A DNA stretch of 64,000 bases, from the NCBI GenBank assembly GCA_028821475.1, contig JAPPGB010000083.1:99967-163966 (forward strand). The letters run 5' to 3'. Below are positions 23,172-31,299 of the stretch, piece by piece (position 1 is the first letter of the stretch; each line of letters opens with the position of its first letter). Source of the DNA: Spirochaetaceae bacterium (GTDB taxonomy: Bacteria > Spirochaetota > Spirochaetia > SZUA-6 > Bin103). The notes under the pieces were generated by a model that was not told the DNA's origin, made no database searches, and saw nothing but the letters and a program-made list of their open reading frames with translations. The position numbers and the translations under genes were made by a program.

Positions 23172-24149
23172 CTACCGGGTCGGCTGCGTCAGGATCTCGT
23201 CGCCGAACATCGACAGCACGAGTTGCCCGTCCTCCGGCTCCACGTACGGAATGGCGATCGGGCCGCCGGGGTGTTTGGTCTGCAGTACCGTGCGCGTCTC
23301 TCCCGGAGTGATCACCTCCAGCTTCAGGTCCACCAGGATGGGGTACTTCGGCAGCGAAGACTCCACCAGGCCGAACACCATCCCCTCCTCGACCTCGCCG
23401 GGCACCGTCATCTCCAGTTGCACAATGGAGCTGTAGGGTATCTCCTGGCCTGCCGGCGGCGACTGCGAGACGATGCTGCCGGGCGGGTCGCCTTCGCGCG
23501 CCGCCCGCATCCGGAACACGAACGGCAGGTTGAGCGCGGCCAGCTCGTCGCGCACCTCCAATGCGGGCCGCCCCACGTAGTCGCCCAGTTCGATCAGGTC
23601 TCCGCCCGGGCCCTTGCTCACCACCAGTTCCAGCATCATCTCGCCCACCACCGGCGTGTCGGCGGGCGGGTTCTGCACCAGGATGGTGCCCGCGGGCGCG
23701 GGGTCGGTGATCCGGGCCACCGGTTCGCGAATCTTGATCAGCGCCCGATAGGAGGCGAACGCGGTCTGCAGCTCCAGGCGCACCTCCTCCAGGTCGCGCC
23801 CGACGTAGTGGCCGACCCGGTCGACGATGGGACCCTGGCTGACCACCAGCAGCACGGGCCGGCCCGCCTTCACCAGCGTCCCGGCCTGCGGATCCTGTTC
23901 GATAACCTGCCACTTCGGGTGATCGGAGGAAAACCGTCCCTCCACCCGGGGCGCCAACGCCTTCTCCTGCAGCAACACCAGCGCATCGAGCAGGTCGTCG
24001 GCGATCACGTCGGGCACCAGGGTCTGCTCCTCTCCGCGCACCACGACGAAGAACGCTACCAGTCCGCTGGCCACCAGCAGCGCGCTGACCGCAACGGTGA
24101 ACAGGAACCCGCCCCGACCGGAACGGCGGCGATCCGGCGCGCTACTCAC
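23172..24149 (-). CDS. PASTA domain membrane protein
   Basis: About 325 residues: a short cytoplasmic N-terminus, one membrane helix near 13-35 (FLFTVAVSALLVASGLVAFFVVV), then three or four PASTA repeats outside, with units such as VPDVIADDLLDALVLLQEKAL and VGRPALEVRDELAALNL. PASTA domains bind muropeptides or lipid II. No kinase or transpeptidase domain is attached. The GTG start overlaps the fmt stop by 8 bp, and it is the last gene of the long housekeeping operon. A role in cell-wall sensing is inferred only. Confidence 0.88.
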   Translation of the reverse strand: MSSAPDRRRSGRGGFLFTVAVSALLVASGLVAFFVVVRGEEQTLVPDVIADDLLDALVLLQEKALAPRVEGRFSSDHPKWQVIEQDPQAGTLVKAGRPVLLVVSQGPIVDRVGHYVGRDLEEVRLELQTAFASYRALIKIREPVARITDPAPAGTILVQNPPADTPVVGEMMLELVVSKGPGGDLIELGDYVGRPALEVRDELAALNLPFVFRMRAAREGDPPGSIVSQSPPAGQEIPYSSIVQLEMTVPGEVEEGMVFGLVESSLPKYPILVDLKLEVITPGETRTVLQTKHPGGPIAIPYVEPEDGQLVLSMFGDEILTQPTR

Positions 24150-25077
24150 CGAGCCGTGCACCGGCGATGCCGGGATGGCCGTTGGCGAATGCCTGCCAGT
24201 GCAGCGGCTTCTTGCCGTGGAGCTGCAATTCCCGCACCCACAGGCCCTGCCGCCCGGCGCGCACCAGGATACCGCGCCGCTTGTCCACGGCCACCACCTC
24301 GCCCGGCGCACCGGCGGGCAGCGCCGTACCACTCTCGGCGGGCGCCGCCGCCAGGATGGTCAGCCCGCGGCCCGACCAGGTGGTGTACGCCCGCGGCCAC
24401 GGCTGGTACGCGCGCACCGCCCGCTCGATCGCCGTCGCCGGCTGCCGCCAGTCGATCCGCCCCTGTTCCTTGGCCAGCAGTCCGCACCAGGTCGCCGCCG
24501 ACTCGTCCTGCGGACGCGCCCTCTCGCGTCCCGCGGCTATCGCGTCCACCGCCTCGCGCAGGAGTTCCGCGCCGATGCGCGCCAGCCGCGTCGCCAGCGA
24601 CGCGCTGGTGTCGGTCGGCCGCAACGCGACCTCGCGCTGCACGAGTATGTCGCCCGCGTCCACCGCGGCGGCCAGGCGCTGCACCGTGACGCCGGTACGC
24701 TCCATGCCGGCGAGAATGGCCGCGGGAATGGGCGCGGGACCGCGCAGCTCCGGGAGCAGCGACGGATGCACGTTGACGCCGCCGCGGGGGAACAGGTCCA
24801 GGAAGTAGGGACGGAAGATCTTGCCATACGCCACTGCCACCAGGAGGTCGGGCTGCAGCGCGGAGAGCTCGGCACTGAACGAGCGACCGATGCGGTCCGG
24901 CTGCAGCACCGGCAGCCCGCGTTCGGCGGCGCGCCGCTTCACCGGCGGCGCCTGCGGCGTGCCGCGCCGCCCGGCGGGCCGGTCGGGGGCGGTCAGGACG
25001 GCACACAGCTCTTCGCGGGCGAGGACATCGAACGCCGGGACGGCGAATTCCGGCGTGCCGGCAAACACGATACGCAC
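24142..25077 (-). CDS. fmt: methionyl-tRNA formyltransferase
   Basis: About 311 residues. It formylates Met-tRNAfMet with 10-formyl-THF for translation initiation. Family marks: VRIVFAGTPEFAVPAFDVL at the start, the HPSLLPELRGPAPI catalytic segment (Asn-x-His; NVHPSLL), the Asp in VDAGDIL, and an OB-fold C-terminal domain. The GTG start was chosen because the Rossmann strand begins at once and the def stop lies 4 bp before it. The def-fmt pairing is one of the commonest in bacteria: the two enzymes add and remove the formyl group. Confidence 0.95.
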   Translation of the reverse strand: MRIVFAGTPEFAVPAFDVLAREELCAVLTAPDRPAGRRGTPQAPPVKRRAAERGLPVLQPDRIGRSFSAELSALQPDLLVAVAYGKIFRPYFLDLFPRGGVNVHPSLLPELRGPAPIPAAILAGMERTGVTVQRLAAAVDAGDILVQREVALRPTDTSASLATRLARIGAELLREAVDAIAAGRERARPQDESAATWCGLLAKEQGRIDWRQPATAIERAVRAYQPWPRAYTTWSGRGLTILAAAPAESGTALPAGAPGEVVAVDKRRGILVRAGRQGLWVRELQLHGKKPLHWQAFANGHPGIAGARLGE

Positions 25078-25081
25078 CGCG

Positions 25082-25588
25082 TCAGTCAGCGTCCTCGACA
25101 CTCGCCTCCGCGCCCTCGGCGTACTCCCGGCACACCCGCTCGCGTTCCTCGTCGCTGAGGTGGTCAATGAACAAGGTGCCGTTCAGATGATCGAGTTCGT
25201 GCTGGATCACGCGCGCGAGCATCCCCTCGGCCTCCAGGGAAAACAACCGCCCGCGCCGGTTGCGCGCCTGCACGCGGACATGGGCCGGCCGCTCCACGTC
25301 GGCGCGCGGACCGGGGATACTCAGGCAGCCTTCTTCGCGGCTCTCGATCTCGATGCCGGTGCGGACGATCTCGGGGTTGATGAATACCCGTTCGCGATCT
25401 TCGGGCGCCCGGGTCACGAACAGCCGCACCATCCGGTTCACCTGGGTCGCGGCGAGACCGATGCCTTCATGGTGCTTCATCACGGCCAGCATGTCGTCGG
25501 CGAGGCGGCGCAACTCGGGAGTCACCTCCGGCACCGGATCGGCACGCCGGCGGAGCGCCGGATGGCCAAGCGTGACAACTTCAAGCAT
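25082..25588 (-). CDS. def: peptide deformylase
   Basis: About 168 residues, the usual length. All three metal-site motifs are present: GIGLAATQV (motif 1), EEGCLSIPG with the ligand Cys (motif 2), and QHELDHLNG (HExxH, motif 3). It removes the formyl group from nascent proteins. The ATG at 25588 lies inside a 16-bp tandem duplication which supplies a second, out-of-frame ATG at 25604. The C-terminal tail is acidic (AEGAEASVEDAD). Gene order is priA-def-fmt. Confidence 0.95.
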   Translation of the reverse strand: MLEVVTLGHPALRRRADPVPEVTPELRRLADDMLAVMKHHEGIGLAATQVNRMVRLFVTRAPEDRERVFINPEIVRTGIEIESREEGCLSIPGPRADVERPAHVRVQARNRRGRLFSLEAEGMLARVIQHELDHLNGTLFIDHLSDEERERVCREYAEGAEASVEDAD

Positions 25589-25606
25589 GGACAACTTCAA
25601 GCATGG
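25575..25606. repeat. perfect 16-bp tandem duplication at the def start
   Basis: Two adjacent identical copies of acaacttcaagcatgg (25575-25590 and 25591-25606) cover the def start codon and its first codons. Because 16 is not a multiple of three, the upstream ATG (25604) opens a seven-codon frame (MLEVVHA) that stops inside the real gene. The copy looks recent, since it has no mismatches. Confidence 0.9.
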
Positions 25607-25663
25607 ACGAGCGATAACATGGCGAACGCGCGCCGCGATTGTCAAACGGGGAGTCCACACGCG

Positions 25664-27643
25664 CTACAGCACCGACGTCGGATCCACGTCGATCTCCAGG
25701 TGGGTGCCGGCGGGTGATTTGAAGGTGAGCCACGCGCGCTTCACCCACCGGTGCAGCGGGCCGATGGTGCGATGGCGCAGCAGCAGGTGGAACCGGTAGC
25801 TGCCGGCAATGCGCTCGATCGGGCACTCTACCGGACCGAGCATCTCGCCATCCGCGGCCGCGCCGCGGCCACGTTCCAGGTGCTCGGAGAAGCTGGTGGC
25901 CGCGGCATGCGCGCGCTGCTTGCTGCGCGACCGGAACACCAGCCGGATGAGGCGGGCGAACGGCGGGAACCCGGTGTCGCGGCGCGTGGCGATCTCGCGC
26001 CGGTAGAACTCGTCGCTGCGTCCCTCCACCGCCAGCCGGATGGCGGGACGGTCCGCCTGGTACGTCTGCACCAGCACGCGGCCGTCGGGCAGCGAGCGCC
26101 CGGCGCGGCCGGCGACCTGCACGATCAGGTTGAAGGTACGCTCGGCGGCGCGGAAGTCGGGCAGGTGCAGGCCGGTGTCGGCGTTGATGATGCCGACCAG
26201 CCGGACGGCGGGGAAGTTGAGCCCCTTGGCCACCATCTGGGTGCCGACCAGCACGTCCACCGCGCCGCTGCGAAACCGGCTGAGCACGTCGCGCAGTTCG
26301 CCCCGGTCGCGCAACGCGTCGGTGTCCAGGCGCTGCACGCGCACTCCCGGCAGCGCCGCGGCCAGCTCCTCTTCGACCCGCTGCGTGCCGAATCCGCCGT
26401 AGCCGATGTCCAGCGAGGCGCACTCCGGACACACGCGCAGTGGCGCTGTCCGGTAGCCGCAGTAGTGGCACAGCATCACGCGGCTCGCCTTGTGATAGGT
26501 GAGGCTCACCGAGCAGCGCACGCAACGCATCTCGAAGCCGCAGCTCCGGCAGTGAAAGAAGTAGGAGAACCCGCGCCGGTTCAGAAACAGGATCGACTGG
26601 CGTCCGGCCGCCGCCGCCGAGCGGATCTCGTCCACCAGCCGCTCCGACAGCGGACCCGGGCGGCCCTTCATCTCCACCACCTCGACCGACGGCATGCGCG
26701 CCCCGCCCGGCCGGCGGGTCAGGTCAAGGCGGCGCAGCACGCCGCGCCGCATGTGGTGCAGCGCCTCCAGCGACGGCGTCGCGCTGCCCATCACCAGGGT
26801 GGCGCCCTCGGAGGAACAGCGGTGCATCGCCACCTGGCGGGCGTGGTAGCGCGGCGTGGCGCCCGCCTTGTAGGAGGTCTCATGCTCCTCGTCGATCACC
26901 AGCAGCCCGAGGTTGCGCAGTGGTGCGAACACCGCGCTGCGCGCCCCGATCACCACGCGTGCCGCGCCGCGGCGGATGCGGGTCCACTGCTGCAGCCGCT
27001 GCGACGGCGTGAGTGCGGAGTGGATCACCGCCACCCGGTCGCCGAACACGTCGCCGAACTGATCCACCACCTGGTGGGTCAGGGCGATCTCCGGCACCAG
27101 GTAGATCACGCCGCGTCCGGCCGCCACCACGCGCTTCGCGGCGGCCATGAATACCGCCGTCTTGCCGGATCCGGTCACACCGCGCAGGTAGAAGCGCGGC
27201 GGCTGCGCGCCGCCGGCGGCATGCCGGGCGTCCGGCGCCGTCAGCGCCGCCACCGCGTGCTCCTGCTCCTCGGTCAGCGTATGGTCCCGCCACCGTTCGA
27301 CCGCTCCGCCGCCGTCGTCGGGCAGGACCTCGCGCCGCCCGGAGGGAATCATGGCCGCCAGCGCCTCGCCGACCGCGCACAGGTAGGTGTCCGCCACCCA
27401 CCGGGCCAGGTCCAGCAGCGCGTCGTCGAACACCGGCTGCGCGTCGACGCGGCGCGCTATGGCGCGCAACTCCACGCCGGCCGGAGGGAGGCGCGGCGTG
27501 CCCACCACGAAGCCGGTGACCCGTCGCCTGCCGAATGGAGCCACGACGCGCACGCCACTGGTGGTTTCGCCGTCGTCCAGGTCGAGATAGGTGAACGACT
27601 GTTGCACGGGAAGGTTGAACGCAACCTGCAGGTAGCGGGGCAC
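25664..27643 (-). CDS. priA: primosomal protein N' (replication restart helicase PriA)
   Basis: About 659 residues. It recognises stalled forks and reloads DnaB. In order: a DNA-binding N-terminal domain (VPRYLQVAFNLPVQQSFTYL), helicase Walker A GVTGSGKTAVF, DEEHETSYK as motif II, and an eight-cysteine zinc region (CRSCGFEMRCVRCS...CHYCGYR...CPEC). The C-terminal helicase motifs follow (GTQMVAKGLNFPAVRLVG, AGRAGR). The GTG start was chosen because the conserved strand starts there, 19 bp behind the udg stop. About 75 bp separate it from def. Confidence 0.95.
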   Translation of the reverse strand: MPRYLQVAFNLPVQQSFTYLDLDDGETTSGVRVVAPFGRRRVTGFVVGTPRLPPAGVELRAIARRVDAQPVFDDALLDLARWVADTYLCAVGEALAAMIPSGRREVLPDDGGGAVERWRDHTLTEEQEHAVAALTAPDARHAAGGAQPPRFYLRGVTGSGKTAVFMAAAKRVVAAGRGVIYLVPEIALTHQVVDQFGDVFGDRVAVIHSALTPSQRLQQWTRIRRGAARVVIGARSAVFAPLRNLGLLVIDEEHETSYKAGATPRYHARQVAMHRCSSEGATLVMGSATPSLEALHHMRRGVLRRLDLTRRPGGARMPSVEVVEMKGRPGPLSERLVDEIRSAAAAGRQSILFLNRRGFSYFFHCRSCGFEMRCVRCSVSLTYHKASRVMLCHYCGYRTAPLRVCPECASLDIGYGGFGTQRVEEELAAALPGVRVQRLDTDALRDRGELRDVLSRFRSGAVDVLVGTQMVAKGLNFPAVRLVGIINADTGLHLPDFRAAERTFNLIVQVAGRAGRSLPDGRVLVQTYQADRPAIRLAVEGRSDEFYRREIATRRDTGFPPFARLIRLVFRSRSKQRAHAAATSFSEHLERGRGAAADGEMLGPVECPIERIAGSYRFHLLLRHRTIGPLHRWVKRAWLTFKSPAGTHLEIDVDPTSVL

Positions 27644-27662
27644 GCGTGCTCCGTCAGTCCGG

Positions 27663-28457
27663 TCAGCCGTCGCCGGGCGGCGCGGACGCGCGGTCGGTGG
27701 CGTGCGCCGCGGTTCCCGTTCCGGAGGCGGGTGCGCCGGGTTCGGCAAGCAGGTGCTGCAGGCGGCGCAGGTCGTCCCACACCGCACGCCGCAGCGACTG
27801 GTTGCGCAGCACGCCGCTCGGGTGGTAGGTCGCTACCAGCGGTACGGGGTGCGCCAGCCCGGGAATCCGGTAGGAGTGGGTCCGCAGACGCAACGCGGCC
27901 ATCGTGGCGGCCTGCCCGGTGAGCAATTGGCCCGCGATCCGGCCGACGGTCAGTATGGCGCGCGGTGCGAGCAGCCGCATCTGGCGCTGCAGGAACGGCA
28001 GGCAGGCCTGCGACTCGTCGCCGGCGGGATCGCGGTTGTGCGGCGGCCGGCACTTCACCACGTTGGTAATGAAGCAGTTGTCGGTGCGCCTCAACTCGAT
28101 CGCCTCCAGCCAGCGGTCCAGGTACTCCCCGGCCCGGCCCACGAACGGCCTGCCGGTGCGATCCTCGTCGTAGCCCGGCCCCTCGCCGACCACCAGCACC
28201 AAGGGCTGCGCCGCCCCCTCTCCCGGCACCGTGCGCGTGCGCCCTTCGCACAGCCCGCACGCGCGGCAGGCCGCGACCTCGCCGGCCACCGCGTCCAGGC
28301 TGTCTGCGCGCGCGACCTCCGCGGCCGGCGCCGGCGCAGGCGCCGTTTTCCGGGTCGGGAACCGCACCGGCGGCGGATCGCCCACCGTGCGTTCGCCGCC
28401 GGTATAGTAGTCCTCGATCAGACTCAGCAGGCGCCAGTAGCGCTGGTCAAGCGTCAT
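27663..28457 (-). CDS. uracil-DNA glycosylase, family 4 (Fe-S)
   Basis: About 264 residues. The four Fe-S cysteines of family 4 are present (C64, C67, C136, C152). The catalytic pocket reads GEGPGYDEDRTGRPFVGRAG, followed by TNVVKCRPPHNRDP and a C-terminal HPSG. The enzyme excises uracil from DNA as the first step of base excision repair. The first 50 residues (WRLLSLIEDYYTGG, then a Pro/Ala linker) precede the catalytic domain, as in several spirochaete and firmicute homologues. The ATG overlaps the truA stop (ATGA). Confidence 0.92.
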   Translation of the reverse strand: MTLDQRYWRLLSLIEDYYTGGERTVGDPPPVRFPTRKTAPAPAPAAEVARADSLDAVAGEVAACRACGLCEGRTRTVPGEGAAQPLVLVVGEGPGYDEDRTGRPFVGRAGEYLDRWLEAIELRRTDNCFITNVVKCRPPHNRDPAGDESQACLPFLQRQMRLLAPRAILTVGRIAGQLLTGQAATMAALRLRTHSYRIPGLAHPVPLVATYHPSGVLRNQSLRRAVWDDLRRLQHLLAEPGAPASGTGTAAHATDRASAPPGDG

Positions 28458-29272
28458 GGGTCGGGAGTAAGGGGAGGATACCACACGCGCTCCAGGAACA
28501 GGCCGCGCGCCGGCGCCGTCCGGCCCACCTCGGCGCGGCGCCGGCCCGCGATCAGCCTGCGCACGTCGCTGGCGGGAGCGTCCATGGCGGCCAGCTCCAG
28601 CAGCGTGCCCACGACGCTGCGCACCATCTTCCACAGGAACGAGGTGGCGACGATTTGGAACACCACGTACGGAGGCGATGGGTGGAACGAGGCGCTGATC
28701 ACCCGTCGAACCTTGCTCGGGCTCGGATCCCTGGCTGCCGCGAACACCGTGAAGTCATGTTCGCCGACCAGAAATCCGGCGGCCCGGTTCAGTTGACGGA
28801 GATCGAGCCGTTGGCGAACGTGGTAGCAGTAGCGGCGCAGGTGCGGAAGCCCGACGCCGCCGCACAGCAACTGGTAGCGATAGCCGCGCGCCAGCGCGCT
28901 GCGACGCGCGTCGAACCGTGCCGCAACGGGACACGCCGCGAGCACGCGCACGTCCGGCGGCAGGTAGGAGTTGATGGCCACCGCCCAGCGCTCGGCAGGA
29001 AACGTCATCGGGGCGCTGAAGTTTGCCACCTGGCCGGTCGCATGTACTCCCGAGTCGGTGCGCCCGGCCGCCCGCACGCGCACCGGGCGGTCCAGCATCC
29101 GCGCCAGGGCCGCCTCCAGCACGCCCTGGACGGTGCGTTCCTCGTTCTGCACCTGCCAGCCGGCGAAGTCGGTGCCGTCGTAGGCCAGGGTGAGCTTCAC
29201 GTTGGCATCCCCGGACGCGACCGACCCGCGACCGCCCGGTGCCGTGGGCCGATCGGCGGCGCGACCGGTCAC
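28454..29272 (-). CDS. truA: tRNA pseudouridine synthase A
   Basis: About 272 residues if the GTG that overlaps the acpS stop (GTGA) is used. The alternative GTG at 29200 starts exactly at the conserved strand VKLTLAYDGTDFAGWQVQ and has GGGGA upstream, so the true protein may lack the first 24 residues. The catalytic Asp is in AAGRTDSGVHA. TruA modifies U38-U40 in the anticodon arm of tRNAs. Its neighbours acpS and udg are both joined to it by stop/start overlap. Confidence 0.93.
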   Translation of the reverse strand: MTGRAADRPTAPGGRGSVASGDANVKLTLAYDGTDFAGWQVQNEERTVQGVLEAALARMLDRPVRVRAAGRTDSGVHATGQVANFSAPMTFPAERWAVAINSYLPPDVRVLAACPVAARFDARRSALARGYRYQLLCGGVGLPHLRRYCYHVRQRLDLRQLNRAAGFLVGEHDFTVFAAARDPSPSKVRRVISASFHPSPPYVVFQIVATSFLWKMVRSVVGTLLELAAMDAPASDVRRLIAGRRRAEVGRTAPARGLFLERVWYPPLTPDP

Positions 29273-29670
29273 CCGCCCGCTGACGCGGCCGCGTGGTCGC
29301 TCTCAATGACGCACATCGCCAGCACCGCCTCCTTCTCGTGCGACAGCGAAATGAACACGCGCCCTCCGCCGGCGCGCTGCAGCGCCGCCTTGGCCGATCC
29401 GGTAAGCTGCAACTCCGGTTTGCCGTCCGCGTTATTCAGCACCGCCATGTCGCGCAGGGAAAGACCGGCGAGTCCCGAGCCGAGGGCCTTGCCGAACGCC
29501 TCCTTGGCGGCAAACCGCGCCGCCAGCGACAACACCGCCGCCGCACCGGAGCGCCGGCGGCACTGCGCCAGCTCTTCCGGGTGGTAGAACCGTTCGAGCA
29601 GGCCCGGAATTTCCTGCCAACGCCGCAGCCGCTGCGGGTGCACCACGTCGATGCCGACACCCAGGATCAT
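29269..29670 (-). CDS. acpS: holo-[acyl-carrier-protein] synthase
   Basis: A 133-residue phosphopantetheinyl transferase that activates ACP for fatty acid synthesis. Family motifs are clear: MILGVGIDVV at the start, with the Mg-binding Asp, and AARFAAKEAFGKALG in the middle. FISLSHEKEAVLAMCV near the end corresponds to the family's 'vSlsH....A.A.v'. The length is normal. It lies 34 bp after folP and overlaps truA by 4 bp. Confidence 0.94.
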   Translation of the reverse strand: MILGVGIDVVHPQRLRRWQEIPGLLERFYHPEELAQCRRRSGAAAVLSLAARFAAKEAFGKALGSGLAGLSLRDMAVLNNADGKPELQLTGSAKAALQRAGGGRVFISLSHEKEAVLAMCVIESDHAAASAGG

Positions 29671-29704
29671 GCCGCTGCCACCATCGCGCGCCTTGCCGCA
29701 CGCG

Positions 29705-30898
29705 TCAACCGTCGCGCCGGCCGCGTTCCGCCTCCCGCGCCGCGGCCACGAATCGCACCGCCTGCATCGCCGCCGGCACGTCGTGCACGCGAATCATGTC
29801 CGCGCCGTGCAGCAGGGCCACCGTGTTGGCGATCGTGGTACCCGCGAGCCGATCTTCGATCGGCGCCTCCAATATCTTGCCAATGAAAGACTTGCGGGAC
29901 ACGCCGACGAGCACCGGCGCGACCGACCGCAAGGCCGGCGTGCCGTGCAGCAGGCGCAGGTTGTCGTGCACGCGCTTCCCGAACCCGATGCCCGGATCCA
30001 CGATCACCTGGCGGCGATCGATGCCGTCGTCGAGTGCGTCGTTGATGCGCTGCTTGAGTTCCCGCACCACCTCCGCGACGGTGTCGCGGTAGGCGGCGCC
30101 GCGCTGCATGGTGCGCGGGGTGCCGCGCATGTGGTTGATCACGACCGGCACCCCGCGCTCGGCTGCCAGGCGGCGCAGGTCGGGATCGCGCAGGCCGTTC
30201 ACGTCGTTGACCATTACCGCCCCGGCGTCGAGGGCCGCTTCCGCCACCGCCGCCTTGCCGGTGTCGATGGAGACCGGAGGACCACCCGCCGCCACCACCG
30301 CGGCGACCGCCGGCACCACCCGGCGCAACTCCTCGGCGACGCTCACCGGCGCCGCTCCGGGGCGCGTCGACTCGCCGCCGAGATCGACCAGGTCGGCGCC
30401 CTGCTCGCGCATGCGCAGCGCAGCCTGCACCACCGCGGCCGGCTCGGTGAGACGGCTGGCGGGATAGAACGAGTCGGGCGTGATGTTGATGATGCCCATG
30501 ACCAGCGCGCGCCGAGCATAGTCCAGGGTGCCGCCCGCGGTCGCAATCGCACCCGGCAGCGCCTCCCACGACGCCGCCAACTCCAGGCCCAGTCCGCGGG
30601 TGACTTCGTGCTTCTGCCAGCATGCCGCAAGTCTCGCGACCCGCGGCCCCGCTATCGTAGCGCGCAGCGCCTCTCCGCACACGCTGAAAGGCGCGGACAC
30701 GTCACGCAGGCACGCGCTGATGATTTGTTGTCGCTGCTGATCGAGCGCGTCGAGGCTGATCTCCGCTGCGGGCGGTTCCGGCTGCCCCGGACCCGGCCTG
30801 CGCCCACCCAAGGGGACGACGCGCAGATTGCGGCGAACGTCGTAGGCGCTGGTCCGAAACGGCGGGCCGGCGGGCGATGCCTGGGCATCGGTTTTCAT
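29705..30898 (-). CDS. folP: dihydropteroate synthase, with N-terminal extension
   Basis: About 397 residues, longer than the usual 270-290. The enzyme joins p-aminobenzoate to the pterin pyrophosphate in folate synthesis. The core starts near residue 130 and shows all family motifs: MGIINITPDSF, DLGGESTRPGA, SIDTGKAAVAEAAL, INHMRGTPRTMQ, DPGIGFGK and VGVSRKSFIGK. The first 130 residues (LRVVPLGG..., SLDALDQQRQQIISACL) are of unknown role and resemble extensions of some spirochaete and archaeal forms (from memory). The ATG has GGAAG upstream. Confidence 0.93.
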   Translation of the reverse strand: MKTDAQASPAGPPFRTSAYDVRRNLRVVPLGGRRPGPGQPEPPAAEISLDALDQQRQQIISACLRDVSAPFSVCGEALRATIAGPRVARLAACWQKHEVTRGLGLELAASWEALPGAIATAGGTLDYARRALVMGIINITPDSFYPASRLTEPAAVVQAALRMREQGADLVDLGGESTRPGAAPVSVAEELRRVVPAVAAVVAAGGPPVSIDTGKAAVAEAALDAGAVMVNDVNGLRDPDLRRLAAERGVPVVINHMRGTPRTMQRGAAYRDTVAEVVRELKQRINDALDDGIDRRQVIVDPGIGFGKRVHDNLRLLHGTPALRSVAPVLVGVSRKSFIGKILEAPIEDRLAGTTIANTVALLHGADMIRVHDVPAAMQAVRFVAAAREAERGRRDG

Positions 30899-30979
30899 CG
30901 TCTTCCATGCCACGGAGTGACCGTACAGACTCACCGCGGTGACGAGACCGCGCGCGCGGCACGCCGGCAACGGACCACG

Positions 30980-31069
30980 CTACTTCTTCTTGTGCCGGTT
31001 CTTTCTGAGCTTTTTCTTGCGCTTGTGAGTAGCTATTTTATGGCGCTTACGCTTCCGCCCACAGGGCAT
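30980..31069 (-). CDS. bS22-type/AURKAIP1-COX24 family ribosomal protein, 29 residues
   Basis: A very short gene that simple gene finders would skip. It begins MPCGRKRKRHKIATHK and ends in RKNRHKKK, with 17 Lys/Arg in 29 residues, and is preceded by GGAG about 10 bp upstream. I recognise it as the AURKAIP1/COX24 domain type, whose members include mycobacterial bS22 and mitochondrial mS38, which sit in the small ribosomal subunit. Near-identical peptides are what I remember from spirochaetes, so this is the best taxonomic hint in the window. It lies 81 bp upstream of folP. Confidence 0.85.
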   Translation of the reverse strand: MPCGRKRKRHKIATHKRKKKLRKNRHKKK

Positions 31070-31181
31070 TGCAACGTTACTCCAGTGTCATGACCAAGTC
31101 GGTGACCAGTGTGTTCAGCCTCGGAATCCGCGACCGGCGCTGCGCCGTCACGGGTTGCCGTGGGGTGCGGAGCGCACGCCA

Positions 31182-31210
31182 ACTATCGCCAACCTGTCCC
31201 CCGGTGTCAA
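31182..31210 (-). promoter_or_regulatory. candidate sigma70-type promoter of the bS22-folP operon
   Basis: On the minus strand TTGACA (31210-31205) is followed after exactly 17 bp by GATAGT (31187-31182). The -35 is perfect and the -10 matches four of six. The predicted start is near 31175, leaving a leader of about 105 nt before the tiny ribosomal gene. It is the only good promoter I see ahead of the nine minus-strand genes that run down to the PASTA gene. Confidence 0.55.
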
Positions 31211-31299
31211 GTTGGCGTGCGCGCGCCGCGCGCGCCAGCGCGCGCCACGGTCGCGCGGATCCGGCAGCCGGGCGGCGGCGACGCGTGCACTGCCATCCA

